64,000 nucleotides of DNA, from contig LAZY01000013.1 of NCBI GenBank assembly GCA_001013295.1, forward strand, positions 1 to 64,000, in the 5' to 3' direction. This document shows, one piece after another, positions 17,164-26,862 of the stretch; position 1 is the first letter of the stretch, and each line of letters opens with the position of its first letter. The notes beneath the pieces were generated by a model. It did no database searches. It worked only from the letters and a program-made list of their open reading frames with translations, and had not been told where the DNA came from. The DNA comes from Chryseobacterium indologenes (lineage in GTDB: Bacteria; Bacteroidota; Bacteroidia; Flavobacteriales; Weeksellaceae). The position numbers were made by a program, and so were the translations under genes.

Positions 17164-19776
17164 ATGCAAAAAGAAGGAGAAAGACTGATTCCTATCAACA
17201 TTGTTGATGAAATGAAGTCGTCTTATATCGATTATTCGATGTCTGTTATCGTTTCAAGAGCGTTACCGGATGTAAGAGACGGCTTGAAACCCGTTCATAG
17301 AAGAGTGCTTTATGGTATGTATGGATTAGGGGTTTTTTCTAATAGAAAATATTTAAAATCTGCGAGAATTGTTGGGGATGTTTTGGGTAAATACCACCCG
17401 CACGGAGACTTCTCTGTATATTATGCGATGGTGAGAATGGCCCAGGAATGGAGCTTACGTTATCCTCAGGTAGACGGCCAGGGTAACTTCGGTTCTATGG
17501 ATGGTGACCCGCCGGCAGCAATGCGTTATACCGAAGCAAGATTGAAAAAGATCTCCGATGAGGTTCTTTCTGACCTTGACAAAGAGACGGTTGATTTTCA
17601 GAATAACTTTGACGACAGCTTGCAGGAACCAACGGTAATGCCTACTAAAGTTCCTAACCTTTTGGTGAACGGAGCTTCAGGTATTGCAGTAGGGATGGCT
17701 ACTAACATGGCACCACACAACCTTTCTGAATCTGTAGATGCCATCTGTGCCTATATTGATAATAAGGATATTACCATCGATGAACTGATGCAGTTTATCA
17801 TTGCTCCGGATTTCCCTACAGGAGGTATCATTTACGGATACGACGGAGTAAGAGATGCTTTCCATACAGGTAGAGGTAGAGTTGTTCTGAGAGCTAAAGT
17901 TAACTTTGAAGAAATTGGTAACAGAAACGCGATTATCGTGACAGAAGTTCCTTATCAGGTTAATAAGGCAGAAATGATTGCCAGAACTGCAGAACTTGTT
18001 AAAGACGAAAAGATTCCTGGTATCCATGAGATCAGAGACGAATCGGATAGAAAAGGACTTCGTGTGGTGTATGAATTGAAAAATGATGCCATCCCGAATG
18101 TAGTCTTAAACTTACTTTATAAATATACAGCGCTTCAGACTTCTTTCAGTGTAAACAATATTGCATTGGTACACGGAAGACCGGAGCAGCTGAACCTTAA
18201 AGATATTATTCATCACTTTGTAGAGCACAGACACGAGGTAATCGTAAGAAGAACTCAGTTTGAGCTTAAAAAAGCAAAAGAGAGAGCTCACATCCTTGAA
18301 GGATTCATGAAGGTGATTGGTTCTCAGGATGCTTTAGACAGAGCCATTTCAATTATCCGTCACAGTGCCAACCCTCAGGCTGCAAAAGAAGGTTTGATCG
18401 AAGCATTTGAACTTTCAGAAATCCAGGCTCAGGCAATTCTTGATCTTAGATTAGCCCGTCTTACAGGAATGGAGCTTGACAAGATCCGTGATGAATATGA
18501 TGCCATCATGAAAGAGATTGCTAATTTGGAAGATATTTTAGCTAATGAAGAGAGAAGATTCCAGATCATCAAAGATGAATTGATTGAAATCAAAGAAAAA
18601 TACGGAGACGAAAGAAGAACAGAAATCGATTACTCAGGAGGAGAAATGTCTATTGAAGATATTATCCCTAACGAATCTGTAGTTCTTACGATTTCTCACG
18701 CAGGATACATCAAGAGAACTTCACTTTCAGAATACAAAATTCAAAGTAGAGGAGGTGTAGGAAATAAAGCGGCTACAACAAGAGATTCCGATTTCCTTGA
18801 ATATATTGTATCTGCAACCAACCACCAGTATATGTTGTTCTTTACAGAAAAAGGAAGATGTTACTGGCTGAGAGTATTCGAAATTCCTGAAGGCTCAAAA
18901 ACAGCAAAAGGAAGAGCGGTACAAAACCTTATCAATATCGAACCGGATGATAAGATCAAAGCATATATCAGAACCAACAACCTTAAAGATTCAGAATATG
19001 TAAACCAAATGAGTGTAGTGATGGTAACTAAAAACGGTACCATTAAGAAAACATCATTGGAAGCTTACTCAAGACCAAGGGTAAATGGGGTGAACGCTAT
19101 TGAGATCAGAGATAATGACCAGTTATTAGGAGCTTACCTTACCAACGGAACTTCTCAGATCATGATCGCTACCAAAAACGGTAAATGTATCCGTTTCCCT
19201 GAAGAAAAAGTAAGAGAAGTAGGTAGAGGATCTATCGGGGTAAGAGGAATTTTACTTGAAGATGGTGATGAAGCTATTGGTATGATTGTTGTGAATGATG
19301 TGGAGAACGAAACGGTACTTGTAGTATCTGAAAAAGGATATGGAAAGAGAACTGCAGTAGAAGACTACAGAATTACCAACAGAGGAGGAAAAGGAGTGAT
19401 CACCCTGAATATTACCGAAAAAACAGGAAATCTTATTGCTATTCAGAATGTAACAGACGAAGACGGATTGATGATTATCAATAAGTCTGGGGTTGCTATC
19501 AGAATGGGAATGGATGAAATGAGAGTAATGGGTAGAAATACTCAGGGAGTAAAACTGATCAACCTTAAGAAAAATGACGAAATTGCAGCGATTGCAAAAG
19601 TAGAAATGGATAAAGATGTAGAAGAGGATTCTGAAGAATTTGAAGAAACCGGAGAAACTGAAGGAGTAATTCTGGAAGGAACAGGAACACTATTTGATAA
19701 CCTAGAAGACGACAATACAACACCTCAGGCTGAAGATCAGGCAGAGGGAACTGAGAATTCCGATTCTGAAGAATAA
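17164..19776 (+). CDS. gyrA: DNA gyrase subunit A, with Phe at the quinolone-resistance position 83
   Basis: 870 aa from the ATG at 17164; the TTG at 17158 in the same frame is less likely. GyrA breaks and rejoins DNA during supercoiling, as A2B2 with GyrB. The catalytic tyrosine is Y122 in AAMRYTEAR. The QRDR reads [13 protein letters not shown], so the residue equivalent to E. coli S83 is F83 (codon TTC at 17410-17412) and the D87 equivalent is Y87. The C-terminal beta-pinwheel carries repeated GRGS/GGKG-type turns and an acidic tail of about 50 residues. The downstream TPR gene starts 28 bp later. Confidence 0.97.
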   Translation: MQKEGERLIPINIVDEMKSSYIDYSMSVIVSRALPDVRDGLKPVHRRVLYGMYGLGVFSNRKYLKSARIVGDVLGKYHPHGDFSVYYAMVRMAQEWSLRYPQVDGQGNFGSMDGDPPAAMRYTEARLKKISDEVLSDLDKETVDFQNNFDDSLQEPTVMPTKVPNLLVNGASGIAVGMATNMAPHNLSESVDAICAYIDNKDITIDELMQFIIAPDFPTGGIIYGYDGVRDAFHTGRGRVVLRAKVNFEEIGNRNAIIVTEVPYQVNKAEMIARTAELVKDEKIPGIHEIRDESDRKGLRVVYELKNDAIPNVVLNLLYKYTALQTSFSVNNIALVHGRPEQLNLKDIIHHFVEHRHEVIVRRTQFELKKAKERAHILEGFMKVIGSQDALDRAISIIRHSANPQAAKEGLIEAFELSEIQAQAILDLRLARLTGMELDKIRDEYDAIMKEIANLEDILANEERRFQIIKDELIEIKEKYGDERRTEIDYSGGEMSIEDIIPNESVVLTISHAGYIKRTSLSEYKIQSRGGVGNKAATTRDSDFLEYIVSATNHQYMLFFTEKGRCYWLRVFEIPEGSKTAKGRAVQNLINIEPDDKIKAYIRTNNLKDSEYVNQMSVVMVTKNGTIKKTSLEAYSRPRVNGVNAIEIRDNDQLLGAYLTNGTSQIMIATKNGKCIRFPEEKVREVGRGSIGVRGILLEDGDEAIGMIVVNDVENETVLVVSEKGYGKRTAVEDYRITNRGGKGVITLNITEKTGNLIAIQNVTDEDGLMIINKSGVAIRMGMDEMRVMGRNTQGVKLINLKKNDEIAAIAKVEMDKDVEEDSEEFEETGETEGVILEGTGTLFDNLEDDNTTPQAEDQAEGTENSDSEE

Positions 19777-19804
19777 ATTGTACAATTAATATAAAATAGT
19801 TATT

Positions 19805-20848
19805 ATGAAGAAACTGATTTTAGGAATGGCTATCGTTGCGTCTTCTCTTGCTTTCGGGCAGAAAGATAAAAAAGATGCAAATGCTTTGAATGCTCAGCTT
19901 CAGGAAGCAAACAAAACGGCTATGGATGCTTACAATGCAAAGAATTATGCAGCAGCAGCACCTAAGTTTATTGAAGTTTATGACCTATTGAAGTCTAGCG
20001 GTCAGGACAACAAAATATATATGTATTATGCAGGACTTAGCCATGCATTGGCTAACAACAGTGATGCATCAATCAAAATATATACAGACCTGATTAATTC
20101 TGGATTTACAGGAGTAGAAACTACTTATACTGCAAAAGAAAAGAAAAGCGGTCAGGTAATAAACCTTGATAAGGCAACTTGGGATCTTATGAAAAAGAAC
20201 CCGGATTATACCGATTTCAAAACAGAACAGACAAAAAGTGTAGAGCCTGAATTATATGAAACATTATCTTCATTACTTCTTAATGCTAAGAAATCAAATG
20301 AAGCTCTTGCGATTATTGAGAAAGGATTAGCTAAATATCCAACTAACGCTAAACTTAAAGAAGCTCAGACTACAGCTTATCTTCAGTCTGGAAATACAGA
20401 TAAATTCGTTTCAGGTTTGAAAGAGCAGTTAGCGAAAAACCCGAACGATGCTACCAACTGGTACAACCTTGGGGTAATGCAGGCTAAAACTCCGGCAACA
20501 GTAAACGATGCTTTAGAATCATTCAAAAAAGCAATCGAGTTGAAACCGGATTTTGCTGATGCACACCAGAACCTGGTATATACTACTATCGGAGATGATG
20601 CTACAGTAGTAGGACAGATCAATGCATTGAGAAAAGACAAGCCGGACGAAGCTTCTAAATTGATCGATGCAAGAAGAGAGAGATTTGCTAAAGCATTACC
20701 ATACGCTGAAGGATGGTACAAAGCAGCTCCAAAAAGCCTTGATGCAGTAACTGCGTTGAAAGAAATCTACGTAGTAACGAAAAACATGGATAAAGTTAAA
20801 GAAATGAAAGCTAAAGAAGCTGAACTTACAGCAGCTGGAGCAAAATAA
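19805..20848 (+). CDS. Exported tetratricopeptide-repeat protein
   Basis: 347 aa. Signal peptide about 1-18 (SSLAFGQ). TPR units are visible: AMDAYNAKNYAAAAPKF, then EALAIIEKGLAKYPTNAKL and ATNWYNLGVMQAKTPA...ALESFKKAIELKPDFADAH (fragments). TPR proteins act as protein-protein scaffolds; being exported, it probably works in the periplasm. It follows gyrA closely, which is probably only co-transcription. Highly charged and Ala/Lys-rich. No enzymatic domain. Confidence 0.85.
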   Translation: MKKLILGMAIVASSLAFGQKDKKDANALNAQLQEANKTAMDAYNAKNYAAAAPKFIEVYDLLKSSGQDNKIYMYYAGLSHALANNSDASIKIYTDLINSGFTGVETTYTAKEKKSGQVINLDKATWDLMKKNPDYTDFKTEQTKSVEPELYETLSSLLLNAKKSNEALAIIEKGLAKYPTNAKLKEAQTTAYLQSGNTDKFVSGLKEQLAKNPNDATNWYNLGVMQAKTPATVNDALESFKKAIELKPDFADAHQNLVYTTIGDDATVVGQINALRKDKPDEASKLIDARRERFAKALPYAEGWYKAAPKSLDAVTALKEIYVVTKNMDKVKEMKAKEAELTAAGAK

Positions 20849-20873
20849 TCATTTTTGATAACAACAGATATGA

Positions 20874-20905
20874 AAACCGGAGCAGAAATGTTCCGGATTT
20901 TTATT
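20874..20905 (+). terminator. Probable terminator
   Basis: CCGGA (20877-20881) pairs with TCCGG (20892-20896) and is followed by a T-rich tract. Confidence 0.55.
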
Positions 20906-21048
20906 TTTAAACAGAAGAGGACTGTTGTTACGGGCTCACGATAAATAATTATTGTAGTTCCACAGATAGATTGAGGTAAGTTTATGAATCTGTATGGCTT
21001 ACAAAAAAAATAAGCTTGTGCCCGTTATGATATTGGATTGATTTTGCA

Positions 21049-21079
21049 AACCTAACAGGTTTTTAAAACCTGTTAGGTT
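21049..21079. repeat. Perfect 31-nt palindrome
   Basis: AACCTAACAGGTTTT, one T, then the exact 15-nt complement. It lies in the gap between the TPR gene and menB, about 150 bp before the menB start. Palindromes of this type occur dispersed in Bacteroidota genomes; it could also terminate the upstream transcript. Confidence 0.6.
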
Positions 21080-21205
21080 GAGTTATCAAGAACAAAATAT
21101 ATTGTTTTTCCTCAAAATCCTGACCTTAAAAATCATCCTTCAAAATTTCTCTCTTTTAGTAGAGATGATCATTAAATTCACCCTCAGAAATTCTCTGCAA
21201 TTCCG

Positions 21206-21213
21206 TATCTTTG
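21206..21213 (+). promoter_or_regulatory. -7 box of menB
   Basis: TATCTTTG matches TAnnTTTG and lies 17 bp before the ATG at 21231. It supports that start over the upstream in-frame start at 21078. Confidence 0.5.
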
Positions 21214-21230
21214 AGAAAAATTTTTATAAG

Positions 21231-22067
21231 ATGATCGAGTGGAAAACCGCCAAGGAATACGAAGATATTACCTATAAAAAATGTAACGGTGTAGCAAGAA
21301 TTGCTTTCAACAGACCAGAAGTGCGTAACGCCTTCAGACCTAAAACAACCTCAGAATTATACGATGCTTTTTATGACGCCTCTGAAGATCCTTCAATAGG
21401 TGTTGTTTTGCTTTCAGGAGAAGGACCAAGCCCTAAAGATGGGGGATGGGCTTTCTGTAGTGGCGGAGACCAAAAAGCAAGAGGCCATCAGGGATATGTA
21501 GGAGAAGATGGAAGACATCGTTTGAATATTCTTGAAGTTCAGCGTCTGATCCGTTTCATGCCGAAAGTGGTGATCGCCGTAGTTCCTGGATGGGCTGTTG
21601 GTGGTGGGCATTCACTTCATGTAGTGTGCGACCTTACTTTAGCAAGTGAAGAACATGCTATTTTCAAGCAAACCGATGCTGATGTAACAAGCTTTGACGG
21701 TGGTTACGGATCTGCTTACCTGGCAAAAATGGTAGGACAGAAGAAAGCTCGTGAAATCTTCTTTTTAGGAAGAAACTACTCCGCTCAGGAGGCTTTTGAA
21801 ATGGGAATGGTAAACAAAGTTGTTCCCCATGCAGAATTAGAAGATACCGCTTACGAATGGGCTCAGGAAATCTTAGGAAAATCTCCGATGTCTATCAGAA
21901 TGCTGAAGTTTGCAATGAACCTTACAGACGACGGAATGGTAGGGCAGCAGGTATTTGCCGGAGAAGCTACCCGTCTGGCTTATATGACAGAAGAAGCTCA
22001 GGAAGGCAGAAATGCATTCCTTGAAAAAAGAAAGCCGAATTTCGGAGACGATAAGTGGATCTCATAA
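21231..22067 (+). CDS. menB: 1,4-dihydroxy-2-naphthoyl-CoA synthase
   Basis: 278 aa, the usual MenB length. It cyclises o-succinylbenzoyl-CoA in menaquinone synthesis. Crotonase fold features: FNRPEVRNAFRP near the start, the oxyanion loop in WAFCSGGDQK, and PGWAVGGGHSLH. TDADVTSFDGGYGSAYLAK and KKAREIFFLGR are characteristic of MenB rather than other crotonases. The upstream extension (to 21078) lies before the promoter and is rejected. menA follows 84 bp later, separated by an inverted repeat. Confidence 0.95.
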   Translation: MIEWKTAKEYEDITYKKCNGVARIAFNRPEVRNAFRPKTTSELYDAFYDASEDPSIGVVLLSGEGPSPKDGGWAFCSGGDQKARGHQGYVGEDGRHRLNILEVQRLIRFMPKVVIAVVPGWAVGGGHSLHVVCDLTLASEEHAIFKQTDADVTSFDGGYGSAYLAKMVGQKKAREIFFLGRNYSAQEAFEMGMVNKVVPHAELEDTAYEWAQEILGKSPMSIRMLKFAMNLTDDGMVGQQVFAGEATRLAYMTEEAQEGRNAFLEKRKPNFGDDKWIS

Positions 22068-22079
22068 AAAAGAAGTTAG

Positions 22080-22146
22080 AGGTTAGAAGCTAGATATTAG
22101 ACAGAATGGTCTTACTAACTTCTAACTTTTAATGTCTAATATCTAA
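22080..22146. repeat. Nested inverted repeat between menB and menA
   Basis: Perfect 13-bp arms TAGATATTAGACA (22091-22103) and TGTCTAATATCTA (22133-22145). Outside and inside these, GTTAGAAG and CTTCTAAC also pair. The whole resembles a small mobile or REP-type element inserted between two pathway genes. Confidence 0.6.
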
Positions 22147-22151
22147 ATAAT

Positions 22152-23081
22152 ATGATTGATTGGATAAAAGCCGCAAGGCTCAGAACTTTACCGCTGTCGT
22201 TAAGCGGAATTATTATGGGAGCTTTCATTGCAAAATGGAGGCTGTACAGAGAAGGCGGAACCTGGGACTGGAAGATTTTTGCACTGGCACTTCTGGTAAC
22301 ACTTTTGTATCAGATTTTATCAAACTATGCCAACGATTATGGGGATGGCGTAAAAGGAACCGATGCAAAGAGAAGTAATGAAGCAGAAGCAAGAGCGGTC
22401 GCATCGGGGAAAATTACTGCCAAACAAATGAAAAATGCGGTGATTCTTTTTTCAGCGTTGTCTTTCATTGTAACAATCGCGTTATTGTATGTTGCTTTCA
22501 TTCCGGATTATATGAATGAGTTTTATATTTTCATAGGTTTGGGAGTGGCAAGTATTTTAGCCGCAATCGGATATACAGTAGGGAAGAAGCCTTATGGATA
22601 TATGGGATTAGGAGATATTTTTGTATTTATCTTCTTCGGTTTGGTTTCAGTATGCGGAAGTTATTTCCTGTTTACCAAAACTTTCAGCTGGGATATGCTG
22701 TTGCCGGGAACTGCAGTAGGGATGATGAGTATGGCGGTGTTGAACCTGAACAATATGAGAGATATTGAAAGTGATAAACTGTCAGGAAAGAACAGCTTTG
22801 CATTAAGAATCGGATTCAAAAATGCGATGATCTATGAAATGATCCTGTTACAGCTTCCATTGGTACTGATCCTTATCTTTTTAGGATTAAACGGATTTAT
22901 ACAGCAGCAGAATTACTATGTGTTCATCGTAATGATCCTGTTATTCCCATTGGCAAAACTGAGAAGAAGCATCATGTCGGTAAAAGAGCCGAAGGAATTA
23001 GATCAGTATTTAAAACAGGTGGGGATCATGACGTTTGTAATGGCAATTCTTACGGCAGCTGGACTTAATTTATTTAACTAA
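22152..23081 (+). CDS. menA: 1,4-dihydroxy-2-naphthoate polyprenyltransferase
   Basis: 309 aa membrane protein of the UbiA superfamily with about nine hydrophobic helices. It joins dihydroxynaphthoate to an isoprenyl diphosphate to give demethylmenaquinone in the inner membrane. The start IKAARLRTLPLSLSGIIMG is a typical MenA start. The first Asp-rich motif is NYANDYGDGVKGTD and the second is NNMRDIESDKLSGK. It follows menB in the same direction, so two consecutive steps of the late pathway are side by side. Confidence 0.95.
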   Translation: MIDWIKAARLRTLPLSLSGIIMGAFIAKWRLYREGGTWDWKIFALALLVTLLYQILSNYANDYGDGVKGTDAKRSNEAEARAVASGKITAKQMKNAVILFSALSFIVTIALLYVAFIPDYMNEFYIFIGLGVASILAAIGYTVGKKPYGYMGLGDIFVFIFFGLVSVCGSYFLFTKTFSWDMLLPGTAVGMMSMAVLNLNNMRDIESDKLSGKNSFALRIGFKNAMIYEMILLQLPLVLILIFLGLNGFIQQQNYYVFIVMILLFPLAKLRRSIMSVKEPKELDQYLKQVGIMTFVMAILTAAGLNLFN

Positions 23082-23099
23082 ATCTAAAAATAGTATATC

Positions 23100-23546
23100 A
23101 TGGATTCTAATGTTTATGTTGAAGCTCAAATGCTTATCAGAAAGCCGGTTGAAGATGTTTTTGAAGCATTCATCAACCCTGAAGTGACGACTCATTTCTG
23201 GTTTACAAAATCTACCGGAAGATTAGAAGAAGGTAAGACAATTACCTGGGAATGGGAAATGTACGGTGTAAAAAATGTAGTGAAAGTTCACCAGATAATT
23301 CCGAATCAACTTATCAGAATACAATGGGGCAATCCTTCAGTCAACGTAGACTATGAATTCAAAACGATGGAGAACGGCACTTTTGTTGTCATTAAAAGCT
23401 ATGGATTCAGCCAGACAGGTGTAGATCTGCTGAAGGTAATTAATGACAATACAGGCGGTTTTACGACAGTTTTAGACGGTTGTAAGGCTTATCTGGAACA
23501 TGGGATCAATCTGAGGCTTATCGAAGATAAATTCCCGTCGAAATAG
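23100..23546 (+). CDS. SRPBCC (START/AHSA1-like) protein
   Basis: 148 aa cytoplasmic protein. The helix-grip fold is suggested by IRKPVEDVFEAFINPEVTTHFW, followed by WEWEMYGVKNVVKVHQI and LDGCKAYLEHGI at the C-terminal helix. AHSA1-like members bind hydrophobic ligands or assist chaperones; the ligand is unknown. It lies 18 bp after menA and is probably cotranscribed, which could hint at a lipid-soluble ligand, but this is inference. Confidence 0.8.
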   Translation: MDSNVYVEAQMLIRKPVEDVFEAFINPEVTTHFWFTKSTGRLEEGKTITWEWEMYGVKNVVKVHQIIPNQLIRIQWGNPSVNVDYEFKTMENGTFVVIKSYGFSQTGVDLLKVINDNTGGFTTVLDGCKAYLEHGINLRLIEDKFPSK

Positions 23547-23576
23547 ATAAAGTAAATAAACAACGCTTTGCGTTTT

Positions 23577-23668
23577 AAAGAAAACACGGATGGCACGAAT
23601 GCTTTCACGAATGTCACTCACCTCATTGTGTGATTTGTGAAATTATTTGAGTCATTTGTGTTTAATAA
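23577..23668. repeat. Dispersed CACGAATG/ATTTGTG-type repeat, copy 1
   Basis: The gap holds AACACGGATGGCACGAATG followed by TTTCACGAATGTCAC and ATTTGTGAAATTATTTG...ATTTGTGTTTA. A related, diverged stretch is at 26297-26380. It has the look of a decayed intergenic repeat. Confidence 0.35.
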
Positions 23669-23688
23669 TAATTGAAATTAAATTGACA

Positions 23689-24375
23689 ATGAAAATACAA
23701 TTCTTAGGGCAAAATTGCTTCCTGTTTACGTACAAGGACAAGACAATTTTGAGCGACCCTTTCTACAACTACAAAAAAGCGGAATCAGGATTTGATATTA
23801 CCGCTCAGAAGATCGACTACATTCTGTTGACCCATGCACATGGAGATCATATCGCAGATGTGGCAGAAGTATTACAGCATTATCCGGAAGCTACCGTAAT
23901 CGGGGTACCGGAGGTATGTGGTTACTTTACACAGGCTAAAAACAAGGATGATGTGAACCTCGGAGGGTCGGCAAAAATCGACGATCTTAAAATTTCCATG
24001 GTTCCAGCTCATCATACAAGTTCTTTCCCTAATGGAAGCTACGGTGGTGTTCCTGTGGGGTATATTTTCAGACTTCCTGAAGGGAAGAATGTTTATTTGG
24101 CTGGAGATACAGGAGTAATGGCAGATATGGAGCTGTTTCCAAGATTATACGGGAATATCGACCTTTCTATCCTTCCAATCGGAAGCCACTATACAATGTG
24201 CCCTAGAAAAGCATCTTTTGCGGCTGCAGAACTATTGAAAACTCCAAAAGTAATCGGATGTCACTTTGATACGTTCCCGGCAATTGAGATCAATCATGAA
24301 AGTGCATTAAAGCATTTCGCTGAGAAAAATGTAGAACTTGTTTTACCAAAATTAGGCGAGACGTTCGAATTTTAA
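23689..24375 (+). CDS. UPF0173-type metal-dependent hydrolase (MBL fold)
   Basis: 228 aa from the ATG at 23689; a 14-residue in-frame extension upstream (to 23647) is not typical. The metallo-beta-lactamase fold motif THAHGDH is at about residues 52-58, with AHHTSS, LAGDTG and a final GCHFDTFP providing further metal ligands. The family (UPF0173) includes YtkL-like hydrolases. Substrate unknown. Cytoplasmic. Confidence 0.85.
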   Translation: MKIQFLGQNCFLFTYKDKTILSDPFYNYKKAESGFDITAQKIDYILLTHAHGDHIADVAEVLQHYPEATVIGVPEVCGYFTQAKNKDDVNLGGSAKIDDLKISMVPAHHTSSFPNGSYGGVPVGYIFRLPEGKNVYLAGDTGVMADMELFPRLYGNIDLSILPIGSHYTMCPRKASFAAAELLKTPKVIGCHFDTFPAIEINHESALKHFAEKNVELVLPKLGETFEF

Positions 24376-24495
24376 TCAAAAACTGTATAGAGGTAATCTG
24401 AAAATTAGAAAAATGAAAATGATGCGTAAGGTATTAAAAACAAAAAAAGATAATTATCAAATTACCTCTCTTCTTACTTTAAAACAAAAAAAAAT

Positions 24496-24588
24496 GGCAA
24501 GCTACCTAAATCACACCGCTACGACCGATTACCTTTGCTGCGTTCCCACCCTGGAGGATTCTCAGGAGCTGGTTGTTTAGGACTTGCC
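24496..24588 (-). ncRNA. ffs: Signal recognition particle RNA (small bacterial type)
   Basis: On the minus strand the RNA begins GGCAAGUCCUAAACAACC and ends GGUAGCUUGCC, with ends able to pair. The conserved domain IV lies in CAGGGUGGGAACGCAGCAAA and GGUAAUCGGU, the Bacteroidota form of the GGAA...AGCAGC asymmetric loop of 4.5S RNA. It binds Ffh and targets nascent membrane proteins. A promoter (24593-24621) lies just upstream, and the transcript runs into a T-run (plus-strand A-run, 24483-24494) that acts as terminator. Ends are approximate by a few nt. Confidence 0.85.
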
Positions 24589-24592
24589 GTTG

Positions 24593-24621
24593 CAAAGGTA
24601 GGAAATATTTGTTAACTTCAA
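24593..24621 (-). promoter_or_regulatory. Promoter of the SRP RNA gene
   Basis: Minus-strand TACCTTTG (24593-24600) as -7 box and TTG (24619-24621) 18 nt upstream as -33 element. The SRP RNA begins a few nt downstream. Confidence 0.65.
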
Positions 24622-24720
24622 AACTTTATTAAAGAAAATTAGTAGAAAAAATGCAGTGGTAGAGCTAATCAGCTGACATTTAGGGAAATAATTTTTCAAC
24701 TTTTTTCTAAAAAATTAAAT

Positions 24721-25323
24721 ATGACGAAAAGTCCATCAACACTAGGAATTATACTTTTTATTGCTACAATGATCGTTTTCTTTGTAGTATACACTTTTTT
24801 TTCAGGAATCAATTATTTTGACATATCACTGAAAGCCAATGCTTTTGTTCTGCCTCTTTTGTATGCAGGTACAGCTTTTTGGTCCGTAAAATCATATTGG
24901 AACAACCATCGAGTGGTAAAATTTAAAGAAGCTTTCAAAAGAGCATTCGTTCCAATGTTCATTGGGGGGATTCTTTCCATCTTCAGTATTTATGCCTTTT
25001 TAAACTTTGCAGATACGGATGCAAAAAAACTCTTGAACTATCAATATGTTCAAAGACAAAAATCAGAATTGGATACAGAGTATACTACAGCAAGGAAGAT
25101 CCTGAAGCATCAGAAAGACATTGATGAGCTGGATCAGAAGTATAAAGAAAGACTGCAAAGCTTTACTCCGGAGGCTGTAAAAGGAAAAGATATGCTTACC
25201 GCAAGTCATTTTTCAGGATATTTTGCAGCAATTCTTATATTTTACGTAGTTTTGTCGGTGTTTTTCGGAGCGTTTTTCAGAACAAGAACAATCCATCAAC
25301 CCGAAGAAACCAATCAAGCCTAA
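24721..25323 (+). CDS. DUF4199 membrane protein
   Basis: 200 aa. Helices at about 9-27, 39-58, 76-93 and 160-180; the segment between the third and fourth is a charged, coiled-coil-like stretch (YQYVQRQKSELDTEYTTARK region). Matches the DUF4199 family of Bacteroidota, which is of unknown function. The glycosyltransferase gene follows 16 bp after, a very common pair in Flavobacteriia; they are probably one operon. Confidence 0.8.
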   Translation: MTKSPSTLGIILFIATMIVFFVVYTFFSGINYFDISLKANAFVLPLLYAGTAFWSVKSYWNNHRVVKFKEAFKRAFVPMFIGGILSIFSIYAFLNFADTDAKKLLNYQYVQRQKSELDTEYTTARKILKHQKDIDELDQKYKERLQSFTPEAVKGKDMLTASHFSGYFAAILIFYVVLSVFFGAFFRTRTIHQPEETNQA

Positions 25324-25339
25324 TTTTTATTAAAATTAA

Positions 25340-26290
25340 ATGAATTTATCTATAGTTATTCCGTTACTGAACGAAGAAGACTCTCTGGAAGAGCTTTTCT
25401 CAAGAATTGATAAAGTCTGTAAAACCAGTAATTTATCTTATGAGATCTGGTTTGTAGACGATGGAAGTACGGATTTGTCGTGGAGCATTATTGAGAATAT
25501 GAAAGTACAGCATCCTCAGATCCACGCCATCAAATTTTCCAGAAATTACGGAAAATCACAGGCGCTTCATGCTGCCTTTTCGAGAACAAATGGGGATGTA
25601 GTTATTACCATGGATGCAGATTTACAGGATTTCCCTGAAGAAATTCCGGAATTGTACAATATGGTGATCCATGACAATTATGACATTGTTTCCGGTTGGA
25701 AGAAAAAACGTTTTGACAATGTTATGACGAAAAATATTCCTTCAAAACTGTTTAATGCGGCGGCGAGAAAAGTGTCCGGTGTTTATCTTCATGATTTCAA
25801 TTGCGGATTGAAAGCGTATAAAAAACAGGTAGTAAAATCTGTAGATGTATACGGAGACATGCACCGTTATATTCCGGTATTGGCTGCTAATGCAGGTTTC
25901 AGAAGAATTACAGAAAAAGAAGTTCAGCACCAGGCAAGACCTTATGGAACTTCAAAATTCGGAACAGAGAGATTTGTAAGAGGATTTTTAGATCTGGTAA
26001 CGCTTTGGTTTGTAAGCCGCTTTGGCGGAAGACCTATGCATTTCTTCGGAGCAGTAGGAACGGTAATGTTTATCTTTGGTTTCCTTTCTGCACTTTGGTT
26101 GGGAATTTCAAAACTGATTGATGTGGCCAGAGGAATCTATGGACATTTAATCACGAACAACCCATGGTTTTTCATTGCGCTGACGATGATGATTTTAGGA
26201 ACGCTGCTGTTTGTGGCAGGATTCTTAGGAGAAATGATCATCAGAACCAACCGTGAGCATAAGAACTATAATATTGATGAAGTGATATAA
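25340..26290 (+). CDS. Family 2 glycosyltransferase (polyisoprenyl-phosphate sugar transferase type)
   Basis: 316 aa. The GT-A nucleotide-sugar domain covers about residues 1-220, with IPLLNEEDSL, the DDGSTD motif, the DXD-like MDADLQD and RNYGKSQALHAAF. Two membrane helices follow near residues 230-255 and 270-300. This matches DPM1/GtrB-type enzymes, which load a sugar onto undecaprenyl phosphate at the cytoplasmic face. Partner GT-C enzymes exist elsewhere in the window (DUF2723 at 58521), but a functional link is only possible. It is cotranscribed with DUF4199. Confidence 0.9.
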   Translation: MNLSIVIPLLNEEDSLEELFSRIDKVCKTSNLSYEIWFVDDGSTDLSWSIIENMKVQHPQIHAIKFSRNYGKSQALHAAFSRTNGDVVITMDADLQDFPEEIPELYNMVIHDNYDIVSGWKKKRFDNVMTKNIPSKLFNAAARKVSGVYLHDFNCGLKAYKKQVVKSVDVYGDMHRYIPVLAANAGFRRITEKEVQHQARPYGTSKFGTERFVRGFLDLVTLWFVSRFGGRPMHFFGAVGTVMFIFGFLSALWLGISKLIDVARGIYGHLITNNPWFFIALTMMILGTLLFVAGFLGEMIIRTNREHKNYNIDEVI

Positions 26291-26296
26291 TTTTTA

Positions 26297-26380
26297 AACA
26301 CAAACAGCACAAATGTTTCACAAATAGCACTATTTATTGTAATATTCGTGTCTAAAATTAGTGTAATTAGTGGTTTTTAA
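26297..26380. repeat. Dispersed CACGAATG/ATTTGTG-type repeat, copy 2
   Basis: AACACAAACAGCACAAATG with TTTCACAAATAGCAC, then ATATTCGTGTCTAAAATTAG. It is a diverged relative of 23577-23668. Confidence 0.3.
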
Positions 26381-26418
26381 ACCCCACAATGAATTATAAG
26401 GACTTCATCTTAATCCAT

Positions 26419-26447
26419 AAAGCACTCTATCAATAGGGTGCTTTTTG
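26419..26447 (+). terminator. Intrinsic terminator
   Basis: AAAGCACTCTAT and ATAGGGTGCTTT pair with one wobble; T-run follows. Confidence 0.75.
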
Positions 26448-26473
26448 TAATTTTATAAAAACTTTTACCCTCA

Positions 26474-26862
26474 ATGTTCAAACTCAAATCAATCTTTTTT
26501 TATTTTCTTTTATTCATGGTAACTTCCTGTTCATCCAACAAACTTTCCGGTTCCTGGGAGTTTATTGATATTTATGAAGGAGAAATTCGTAACACCGACA
26601 CTTTGAAAACGCAAACAAACAATTCCAGATACGGAACGGGATTCTGACTTTTTATCAGGACAAAACTTTCACTTCAATGGGGAACAGCGGAACTTATCAG
26701 ATAGAAAACAACCTGTTGAAAATGAAATATAATGATGATGAAAATATGACTCCAATGAAAATTTCCAGTGTTAGTAAAAATTATCTACTTTTATTTTCAA
26801 TGGCAGGTAGTCCTAAAACTTGGTTTTATAAAAAAGTAAAAGAAAAGACGAATAAGAAATAG
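26474..26862 (+). pseudogene. Small lipoprotein (lipocalin-like) gene with a one-base frameshift
   Basis: An ATG at 26474 opens a lipoprotein signal (lipobox VTSC, then SSNKLSGSWEFIDIYEG), a typical lipocalin-like start. The frame stops at TGA 26645-26647. The continuation ILTFYQDKTFTSMGNSGTYQ lies in the neighbouring frame and stays open to 26862. One additional G in the run at 26638-26640 restores GTGILTFYQD and a 129-residue protein. Lipocalin-like domains of this kind bind small hydrophobic molecules or are stress-related; the function is not known. Real mutation or sequencing error cannot be decided here. Confidence 0.7.

Noticed and set aside
21078..21230. N-terminal extension of MenB
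   Set aside because: Not present in the family and located upstream of the -7 box; the hydrophobic sequence looks non-coding.
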